From JAVBKB01 sp031554275 (GTDB lineage Bacteria > Bacillota > Bacilli > JARBTR01), in NCBI GenBank assembly GCA_031554275.1, contig JAVBKB010000020.1, forward strand, positions 1 to 6,526: 6,526 bases of DNA, written 5' to 3'. The notes beneath the pieces were generated by a model. That model was not told where the DNA came from, made no database searches, and worked only from the letters and a program-made list of their open reading frames with translations. How positions within the stretch are numbered: position 1 is the first letter of the stretch; the number at the start of each line of letters is the position of its first letter. Positions 1 to 4,550 of the stretch are shown piece by piece. The position numbers and the translations under genes are program-made.

Positions 1-48
1 GATTATGGAAATCATAAGCGTACTCAACGATGGTATGGATATTTTTAA
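1..48 (+). CDS. possible 3' end of a gene entering from the left edge (partial)
   Basis: The frame starting at base 1 is open from the window edge to a TAA at 46-48 and encodes the tail DYGNHKRTQRWYGYF. Its third codon positions are mostly A or T, as in the real genes here. The frame starting at base 2 is also open, to a TGA at 77-79 (25 codons, ending LLNKNSH), but has less typical third positions. The fragment is too short to assign a family. I prefer frame 1 on codon use and cannot exclude frame 2 or a non-coding edge. If real, the gene runs in the same direction as the small gene at 127 and would end 78 bases before it. Confidence 0.3.
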   Translation, partial: DYGNHKRTQRWYGYF

Positions 49-126
49 AAATTGTTTGCTGAATAAAAATAGTCATTGAAGTTACTGAGCAAAGATCAAA
101 CTAGATTTACTCAGTGGTGAAACCTA

Positions 127-363
127 ATGTCAACATTAATACAGGGAGAACATTATGATGATCTAGTATATACGACAGTAGAGTTCGGGTATTTATTTGA
201 TATTGATGAACATGGATTTGAAGCATTGTTCAAAATGATCACTGATAAAGGAACCTTTTATTTTGCTGCTCAAAAAAAGTCGCTGATCACACTTGATTTT
301 AATGAAGAGCTGTTCAAGATGACTACTGAAAGTTTTCTAGACTTGCACGAGGTTGACAGATGA
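127..363 (+). CDS. small acidic protein of unknown function (78 aa)
   Basis: I do not recognise this family. The ATG at 127 is preceded by GGTGA at 116-120, six bases upstream, a usable though not strong ribosome binding site. The protein is clearly acidic (about 16 Asp/Glu against 6 Lys/Arg) and cytosolic in character, with no signal peptide, membrane segment or cysteine. It alternates short hydrophobic strands with acidic turns (for example FGYLFDIDEHGFEALFKMI around residues 20-38 and SLITLDFNEELFKM around 52-65), suggesting a small alpha/beta fold. No convincing promoter lies in 49-126, so it may be co-transcribed with whatever lies to the left. Its small size, acidity and position directly after another gene would suit an immunity protein or antitoxin, but that is inference from context only. 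Its codon use resembles its neighbours, and I consider the ORF itself probably real. Confidence 0.65.
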   Translation: MSTLIQGEHYDDLVYTTVEFGYLFDIDEHGFEALFKMITDKGTFYFAAQKKSLITLDFNEELFKMTTESFLDLHEVDR

Positions 364-416
364 GTGTTTCTGATGTAATTCTAACCCGGATTATTTGTGG
401 TGAATTTTCACGGTAC

Positions 417-447
417 AAAAAAAAGACACTCAAGGTGTCCGCTTTTT
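417..447 (-). terminator. intrinsic terminator between convergent genes, mainly serving the EFR1 gene
   Basis: GACAC (425-429) and GTGTC (435-439) form a 5-bp stem with a 5-base loop. Read on the minus strand the stem is followed by eight T residues (complement of A 417-424), a good intrinsic terminator 29 bases after the EFR1 stop codon. Read on the plus strand the stem is followed by CGC and then TTTTT (443-447), so it may also weakly end the transcript of the 78-aa gene. Confidence 0.7.
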
Positions 448-475
448 CTTCACATGAAGTAGTTCCTAATGCCAC

Positions 476-1261
476 CTACAGCAATTCCCGCATTTTCACA
501 TTCGGATGATGATATCGTTCAACCCCGACTGTGGCTTTCGTATACTCAATGGCAATCTTCGGACACCACTGCAAACAAGCAAAGCAAGCTTGGCAGCTAT
601 GAGATTCCCACTCTGGCTTATTCTGAAGATTGAGGGTGATGTTTTCTGTTGGACAAATTCTTGCACAAATTCCGCAACCAGTGCAAGCTTCTGTTAGTTG
701 GAATCGTTTATCAAAGGTGGGTTTGGTCATTGTAGCGTAATTAATTCCATTTATAAATCGCATGAAAGAATTTTTTCTTTTATAGGGTAAAGATGTTTGA
801 TTCTTAACGGCCTCACCAATCTGGATTACGGTTCTTGCTTCTTGCTCATAGAGCGTTTCCTTGTTTTTCAACGTCCGTGCATGGTCTTTGAACGGAGCAT
901 TATGAGGCATTTGTACTGAAAATGATGAAGAAAGCTTGTGACCAGCACGATTCAGCAATTTATCGATTTGGTGAAACCCAATTCCGTAGCCATTCTTGTC
1001 TCCATGCGTGATTACAGCAAAGATGTAGGCAGTGGGATTTTCAATTTGTAACTGCGTGATGAAATCACTTGCGATCCTTGGAATTCCACCAAAAATGATT
1101 GGCACTACGAACCCAATGGTATCAGCGTTTGAGCGTAAATCTGACTGCATATGATTGGAGCGAATTAACAGTAGAGATGAGTCTTCGAAATGCTGGGAGA
1201 TATCTTTCGCCACTCGGTAGCTATTCCCAGTTGCGCTGAAACAGTATAGTGCAAGTGACAT
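476..1261 (-). CDS. EFR1 family ferredoxin (flavodoxin-like domain plus two 4Fe-4S clusters)
   Basis: This is a cytosolic electron-transfer protein of 261 aa. Residues 1 to about 165 look like a flavodoxin fold: the N-terminal strand ALYCFSATGNSYRVAKDI contains the phosphate-binding loop SATGNS (9-14), and FVVPIIFGGIPR (51-62) and VITHGD (83-88) fit the later flavin-contacting loops. The C-terminus is a bacterial ferredoxin with two complete CxxCxxCxxxCP motifs, Cys193/196/199/203 and Cys223/226/229/233, expected to hold two [4Fe-4S] clusters. All eight ligands are present and the length matches the EFR1 family, so the gene appears intact. The family's physiological partner is not defined; transfer of electrons between an iron-sulfur donor and a flavin or enzyme is inferred from the domains. 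The start is supported by GGAAGG on the minus strand (about 1271-1276), nine bases before the ATG. It is monocistronic, with its own promoter and terminator. Confidence 0.93.
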   Translation of the reverse strand: MSLALYCFSATGNSYRVAKDISQHFEDSSLLLIRSNHMQSDLRSNADTIGFVVPIIFGGIPRIASDFITQLQIENPTAYIFAVITHGDKNGYGIGFHQIDKLLNRAGHKLSSSFSVQMPHNAPFKDHARTLKNKETLYEQEARTVIQIGEAVKNQTSLPYKRKNSFMRFINGINYATMTKPTFDKRFQLTEACTGCGICARICPTENITLNLQNKPEWESHSCQACFACLQWCPKIAIEYTKATVGVERYHHPNVKMRELL

Positions 1262-1367
1262 GCAGAAGTTCCTTCCGGATATGAATTATCAAAATGGGAT
1301 GTACTAGAAAACTATAAAACAATTGATGAGTCGAAATCGGGATGAAATGCCTCAAAATAACAAATCA

Positions 1368-1396
1368 ATTATACGATTTAATTTGCAAGGATGCAA
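1368..1396 (-). promoter_or_regulatory. sigma-A type promoter of the EFR1 gene
   Basis: On the minus strand the sequence reads TTGCAT (-35, complement of 1391-1396), a 17-base spacer, then TATAAT (-10, complement of 1368-1373). The -10 is a perfect consensus with optimal spacing. Transcription would start near 1361, giving a leader of about 100 bases before the ATG at 1261. Confidence 0.72.
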
Positions 1397-1470
1397 AAAA
1401 ACTATATCCCTTTGGAAGTGGGAAAGAATGATGAAAACTCCTTGTAATTATACTAGTGTACTAAGTCTTT

Positions 1471-1479
1471 TGTTATAAT
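1471..1479 (+). promoter_or_regulatory. extended -10 promoter of the SUKH-like gene
   Basis: TGTTATAAT at 1471-1479 is an extended -10 element (TGn followed by consensus TATAAT). The hexamer at the -35 distance, TACTAG (1451-1456), is poor, which fits an extended -10 promoter or one that needs or resists a regulator. Transcription would begin near 1486, leaving only about 24 bases before the ATG at 1510. Confidence 0.65.
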
Positions 1480-1499
1480 GGGTTAAAAATAAATTCTGT

Positions 1500-1503
1500 G
1501 GAG
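1500..1503 (+). promoter_or_regulatory. ribosome binding site that fixes the SUKH-like start at 1510
   Basis: GGAG at 1500-1503 lies six bases before ATG 1510. The in-frame GTG at 1498 overlaps this site, has no SD of its own and would sit only about 12 bases from the predicted transcript start, so ATG 1510 is the likely start. Confidence 0.7.
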
Positions 1504-1509
1504 AACATA

Positions 1510-2181
1510 ATGACTGACTTCTCTAAAATTAAAGCGCTTTTTGATATCAAAGAATGCATTGGTTATGAAAAAAAAGATTTGCAACCATGGTTTGATCAGT
1601 TTGGACAGTTACCTGCTGTATTAGTGGATTATTATGTAGAGCTTGGAGCTCATCTGGGGTTAAATCAAACACAAGATTACTTAGTTGTTCCAACTGGTGA
1701 CAAATCCAGTTTTCATCACATTTCGAAGCATTACGATGACGACTTCTTGATTTTTTATGGAGAGAATCAACGGTGCTGTGTTTGGGGAATTCGTAGCAAG
1801 GATCTCGGACAAGATAATCCACCAGTTTATCGAAGCAGTGATAGTGATGAAGAAGTAGAGTGGTTTCAAGAGACAAATTCATTATTGGAGTTTTTCAATT
1901 CAATGGCAATGTTGCAGGCAGCGTTTTCATTTGAATTCTCTAATGAAGAGCCTTGGAATATTACACATACGGATGTGGACTTTATCAAAGAGAATTTTCA
2001 GTCGAAAAACGCTGATTCAGAGCTTTGGACTGGTATACAAGCATATGGTAATGATGATTCTAGCGTCATTGTGGTGATGAAAAATCACGACGATTACATA
2101 CTCTTTTTCGCTTCACGAGACGAAGAAAAATATGAGGAAATGTTTGAGCAGTTGGAGATGTTGGGTAAAGACTCCGAATGA
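1510..2181 (+). CDS. SMI1/KNR4 (SUKH superfamily)-like protein
   Basis: This cytosolic protein of 223 aa (from ATG 1510) shows the SUKH pattern. LP (34-35) leads into the helix VDYYVELG (39-46), then a strand-rich core FLIFYGENQRCCVWGI (79-94), then NPPVY (103-107), and finally a helix SLLEFFNSMAM (124-134) that follows acidic spacer residues. About 80 further residues follow, with a second hydrophobic strand DDYILFF (184-190) and an acidic C-terminal helix. SUKH proteins are frequently immunity proteins against polymorphic or contact-dependent toxins, though the superfamily also has other roles. No toxin gene is visible beside it here, so it may be an orphan immunity gene (inference). The protein is strongly acidic, has no signal peptide, and stands alone with its own promoter, converging on the next gene with a 59-base gap. 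The superfamily call rests on motif pattern only. Confidence 0.8.
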   Translation: MTDFSKIKALFDIKECIGYEKKDLQPWFDQFGQLPAVLVDYYVELGAHLGLNQTQDYLVVPTGDKSSFHHISKHYDDDFLIFYGENQRCCVWGIRSKDLGQDNPPVYRSSDSDEEVEWFQETNSLLEFFNSMAMLQAAFSFEFSNEEPWNITHTDVDFIKENFQSKNADSELWTGIQAYGNDDSSVIVVMKNHDDYILFFASRDEEKYEEMFEQLEMLGKDSE

Positions 2182-2240
2182 TACTACGAAGTTCTAAATC
2201 CATATACCAATTAAAGCGATGCATCTTAAGGAGAAAATTA

Positions 2241-2939
2241 TCAATCTTGTAATTGGAAGCTTAATAAATAAGCTTCTGAATTGGTTACAAACAGGTACTC
2301 TTCCGAACAGCAAGCATAATACTTCAGTGGATTCACTTCTAATAGATAAACTGATAAATACTCATTCTGAAAGAAATCCTGCAAGACTTCTATAATAAAC
2401 TGTTTTGCAGTTAAATCCGTGTATGTCATATTGTCTGCTTTAGAAGCCAACCATATTTTTTCTGAATCCGGATATTTAGATAGAAAAAGTTCTTCCCATC
2501 TTTGTAGCCTTTTCAAATCTAGCTTTTCTTCTGTTGATAAACGTAAGTGAGTTCGCAAGCATTCACTAACGTTTTCATGTGAAAAAGAAGGAACTTGTTC
2601 GAAAATATAATCATTACAAATATCAGAATTACCCTCCCGGTTTTCTTCTGCTAGGTCTTCCAATAGAATGTTGATCTCTCGGATCCAACTTGCATGTAAT
2701 GTTTTTTCATCTTCATTAGGTAATCGAGCATATTTCTGATACTTCAGATCGCTGACACCAAGTTCCTGGTAGTTCCTTTTTGATTGGTTCAAACTCAAAC
2801 GGTTTGCCTTACCAACCAAGTCTGGGTTCACCAATTGCTCCTGATTATCCTCCCAAAAGCAGACTTTGCAAATCTGTTTTTGTTTTATCTCTTGGTCATG
2901 CAATGTAAACCATTCGCAACATGCACATTGAAACTTCAT
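2241..2939 (-). CDS. CPCC-type cysteine-rich domain protein with an unrecognised C-terminal region
   Basis: The first ~70 of 232 residues match the Cys_rich_CPCC pattern: KFQCACC (Cys5, 7, 8; the usual CPCC is CACC here), then ICKVCFWEDNQ (Cys24 and 27, FWED 28-31), then SLNQSKRNYQELG (49-61). The cysteines look like a small metal-binding knuckle, probably for zinc; this is inferred from spacing. Residues ~80-232 are a mostly helical, charged region I do not recognise, ending in hydrophobic strands with a CC pair (211-212). CPCC proteins are usually much shorter, so the long C-terminal extension is unusual. No signal peptide is present, so the protein is probably cytosolic. The start is firm: AGAGG on the minus strand lies five bases before the ATG. 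It has its own promoter and a leader of about 175 bases. Its function is unknown; an immunity-type role is only a guess from the SUKH-like neighbour. Confidence 0.85.
   Translation of the reverse strand: MKFQCACCEWFTLHDQEIKQKQICKVCFWEDNQEQLVNPDLVGKANRLSLNQSKRNYQELGVSDLKYQKYARLPNEDEKTLHASWIREINILLEDLAEENREGNSDICNDYIFEQVPSFSHENVSECLRTHLRLSTEEKLDLKRLQRWEELFLSKYPDSEKIWLASKADNMTYTDLTAKQFIIEVLQDFFQNEYLSVYLLEVNPLKYYACCSEEYLFVTNSEAYLLSFQLQD
2256..2276. repeat. perfect 8-bp inverted repeat at the 3' end of the convergent gene pair
   Basis: GAAGCTTA (2256-2263) and TAAGCTTC (2269-2276) are perfect inverted arms around a 5-base loop, flanked by outer arms TTGTAA (2247-2252) and TTACAA (2285-2290). The structure lies inside the last codons of the minus-strand CPCC gene and about 75 bases past the stop of the SUKH-like gene. 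There is no U-tract on either strand, so it is not a classical terminator, but it is the only strong hairpin between the two converging genes. Confidence 0.45.
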
Positions 2940-3121
2940 TTCTACCTCTTTTCGCGAGTTAAGATTCGAATCGCTGCATCGCTAATTTCACTAGTAAGAC
3001 AATTAAACTTAAAAAAAGTTTCCGCTATATTTATCACTACTCCGTAATTTGGCTCTAAAATATTTCCAGCTGATTCTACTGGTCTTTACATATTTCAAAA
3101 ACCCCATTAAAAGTAATCAAA

Positions 3122-3151
3122 ATTATACCATAGCAGTTCATCTACCAACAA
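3122..3151 (-). promoter_or_regulatory. promoter of the CPCC-type gene
   Basis: On the minus strand the sequence reads TTGTTG (-35, complement of 3146-3151), an 18-base spacer ending in TGG, and TATAAT (-10, complement of 3122-3127). The TGn directly before a consensus -10 makes it an extended -10 promoter. Transcription would start near 3115, about 175 bases before the ATG at 2939, an unusually long leader for this window. Confidence 0.65.
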
Positions 3152-3178
3152 TACTGCCACAGCGATTAACCTGCGGGG

Positions 3179-3208
3179 TTGTAAATAATTGAAGGTTCTG
3201 ACTATACT
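3179..3208 (+). promoter_or_regulatory. probable promoter of the DUF5050-type lipoprotein gene
   Basis: TTGTAA (3179-3184), an 18-base spacer and TATACT (3203-3208) form a plausible sigma-A promoter. Transcription would start near 3215, giving a leader of about 100 bases that contains the stem-loop at 3251-3296. Confidence 0.5.
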
Positions 3209-3250
3209 TATATTGTGTATGGTATTTATAGATTCACAGAAGGAATTGGG

Positions 3251-3296
3251 CAATACCCACATATGAAAAAATTCAAGAAGTGATGTAGGGGTATTG
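3251..3296 (+). promoter_or_regulatory. stem-loop in the leader of the lipoprotein gene
   Basis: CAATACCC (3251-3258) pairs perfectly with GGGTATTG (3289-3296). The adjoining ACAT (3259-3262) pairs with ATGT (3283-3286) across a 2-base bulge, leaving a 20-base loop. The structure ends 10 bases before the SD. A competing hairpin, TGGG (3247-3250) with CCCA (3256-3259), uses part of the same arm, and TTCCA (3298-3302) with TGGGA (3306-3310) can cover the SD. A regulatory role is inference; no known riboswitch class is recognised. Confidence 0.4.
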
Positions 3297-3306
3297 GTTC
3301 CAACTT

Positions 3307-3311
3307 GGGAG
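3307..3311 (+). promoter_or_regulatory. ribosome binding site that fixes the lipoprotein start at 3317
   Basis: GGGAG at 3307-3311 is five bases before ATG 3317. The in-frame TTG at 3305 overlaps this site and lacks an SD. Starting at 3317 also gives a normal signal peptide beginning MKKIF. Confidence 0.8.
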
Positions 3312-3316
3312 AAAAC

Positions 3317-4432
3317 ATGAAAAAAATTTTCACGCCACTGCTTATAACACTCACAATTTTGGCTGGGTGTAATCAAGAAAGTAGTTCAAATAATAATATT
3401 TTAGAATCGCAAAGTAGTGCTTCTCAAAAGGTCAAGACTATTAAAGTACCCTCTCCAATCGAAGCGAAACAAGTCGGAGATGGGAATGCTGCTGGCAATT
3501 TGGGGAATTCATATCGTCCAGTCTCATGCGATGGTCAGTGGATATATTTTGTTATTAACGACTGTATCTATAGGGTAGGTAATAATAATTCTGAAAAATT
3601 CATAGTTTACAAAAACACAAATGGTGACAGCCTCACAGACATTAATGTGATTGGAAAATGGATTTACTTTATCGTTAATGGGAAGAGTGGTGACCAGTTA
3701 AATAGGATTAATACAGATGGCAGCCAGCTAGAACATTTAATTATAAAGAGTAAGGATTTTGATGACATTAAAGCAATCAAAATAATAAACAACAGATTAT
3801 ATTTGGAGGATATGGGTTCTGGGATTAATGAGATCCATTTAGATACTTTGTCAGTAACAAACCATTGGGATTATGTAGAACGTACTACTTTTCAAGTTTC
3901 AAAGGATGCGATTTATGTTGATGGTGGTCATCCACTCAATGGAATGACCGCAAGAATCAAAATGGATGGAGAACGAACCAGTCAAGAAATAATCATTCCT
4001 GAATATATCGGGGGTAGTTTCAGAATAGATGGGGAAGATTTGTATTATTGGGGAACCGCTTTTGGTTTCAAAGCAGATCATGATTATAAGTATGACGAGC
4101 CTGATACGTCTAATTTGGAGCGGGGATTATATAGAAGTAACCTTGATGGAAGTGAGTGCACTTTAATTAGTAAAGACGTGAGTGATAATTTTGTCATAAC
4201 AAATGAGTGGATATTTTATACTGATAAAAATAATGATCTTTACCGAATGAAAAAGAATAGTGCTGAGAAAGAAATGATTTATAAGCAACTGCGTGACAAC
4301 TATCAACAATTTACTGGGGAACTCAATATTGCTGGAAGTTGGATTTACTATAGAAAGAGCGAAGAATATGATCAAGTTGGTGAGCTCTGGCGTGTCAGTA
4401 TTGATGGTAAAATCAATGAAAAAGTGAATTGA
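3317..4432 (+). CDS. DUF5050-type beta-propeller lipoprotein
   Basis: This is a surface lipoprotein of 371 aa (from ATG 3317). The signal peptide has positive MKK, a hydrophobic core (about 4-15) and a lipobox LAGC with lipidated Cys18. A low-complexity Ser/Asn/Gln linker (about 19-45) spaces the domain from the membrane. GNAAGNLGNSY (56-66) followed by GQWIYF is typical of the start of DUF5050 propeller proteins. Seven strand repeats of the type G-x-W-I-Y-F/Y follow at about 73, 113, 158, 196, 239, 296 and 340. Several are followed by an LYR/LNR/LWR strand and a turn such as NTDG, NLDG or SIDG, suggesting a seven-bladed propeller. Such domains are thought to bind ligands or partners outside the cell; the ligand is unknown. 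No catalytic motif is visible. The gene is intact, has its own promoter, and is separated by 118 bases from the ABC-F gene downstream. Confidence 0.87.
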   Translation: MKKIFTPLLITLTILAGCNQESSSNNNILESQSSASQKVKTIKVPSPIEAKQVGDGNAAGNLGNSYRPVSCDGQWIYFVINDCIYRVGNNNSEKFIVYKNTNGDSLTDINVIGKWIYFIVNGKSGDQLNRINTDGSQLEHLIIKSKDFDDIKAIKIINNRLYLEDMGSGINEIHLDTLSVTNHWDYVERTTFQVSKDAIYVDGGHPLNGMTARIKMDGERTSQEIIIPEYIGGSFRIDGEDLYYWGTAFGFKADHDYKYDEPDTSNLERGLYRSNLDGSECTLISKDVSDNFVITNEWIFYTDKNNDLYRMKKNSAEKEMIYKQLRDNYQQFTGELNIAGSWIYYRKSEEYDQVGELWRVSIDGKINEKVN

Positions 4433-4468
4433 TTGTCACTGCAAAAAAGCACAACTTAAACTGAATGC

Positions 4469-4495
4469 TTGTAACAGAATACAGCTTTCTATAGC
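4469..4495 (+). promoter_or_regulatory. weak candidate promoter of the ABC-F gene
   Basis: TTGTAA (4469-4474) and TATAGC (4490-4495) are separated by 15 bases, shorter than optimal, so this is only a candidate. A small hairpin, TAGCG (4492-4496) with CGCTA (4501-4505), follows at once. No terminator was seen after the lipoprotein gene, so read-through from it is equally possible. Confidence 0.25.
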
Positions 4496-4539
4496 GTCTA
4501 CGCTAAATCTTATGCCAAAAAAATTAATCTTCAATAGCC

Positions 4540-4545
4540 AAGGAG
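4540..4545 (+). promoter_or_regulatory. ribosome binding site that fixes the ABC-F start at 4551
   Basis: AAGGAG (4540-4545) lies five bases before ATG 4551, a strong site. The in-frame ATG at 4512 has no SD upstream (preceded by GCTAAATCTT) and would add 13 residues that do not fit the family's N-terminus, which normally begins directly with the first beta strand (MKILKA). Confidence 0.85.
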
Positions 4546-4550
4546 CGAAA

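Larger units (their letters stand above)
2940..3316. other. 377-bp gene-free divergent promoter region
   Basis: No supported gene lies here. The region separates the minus-strand CPCC-type gene from the plus-strand lipoprotein gene and holds their back-to-back promoters (3122-3151 minus, 3179-3208 plus), whose -35 boxes are 27 bases apart. Leftward it contains the long CPCC leader, which includes a perfect palindrome GATTCGAATC (2963-2972) near the ribosome binding site and an ORF of 32 codons without an SD (3009-3107, minus). Rightward it contains the lipoprotein leader with a stem-loop at 3251-3296. Confidence 0.6.

Noticed and set aside
506..697. A 63-codon plus-strand ORF inside the EFR1 gene
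   Set aside because: It is antisense to the ferredoxin cysteine motifs, which are clearly coding on the minus strand.
1342..1431. A 29-codon plus-strand ORF between the EFR1 and SUKH-like genes, followed by an ATGA overlap with a 16-codon ORF (1428-1478)
   Set aside because: It lies across the EFR1 promoter (1368-1396), has only GGG directly against the ATG and no spaced SD, and the second ORF runs into the SUKH-like gene's -10. Both look like chance.
1547..1882. A 111-codon minus-strand ORF inside the SUKH-like gene
   Set aside because: The plus-strand frame carries the SUKH motif pattern, a promoter and an SD. The antisense frame has none of these.
2228..2233. A perfect SD (AAGGAG) on the plus strand after the SUKH-like gene
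   Set aside because: No ATG, GTG or TTG follows at a usable distance in an open frame; only ATT at 2237. The frame beyond is antisense to the CPCC gene.
3189..3266. A 25-codon TTG-start ORF with a hydrophobic signal-like segment (KVLTILILCMVF) and an overlapping 32-codon frame ending at 3283
   Set aside because: Both overlap the lipoprotein promoter and leader. The only G-rich stretch (3174-3177) is 11 bases from the TTG and is a poor SD. A pheromone-like peptide is conceivable but unsupported.
3107..3376. An 89-codon minus-strand ORF overlapping the start of the lipoprotein gene
   Set aside because: It is antisense to the lipoprotein signal peptide, has no ribosome binding site and covers both divergent promoters. 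It is a shadow.
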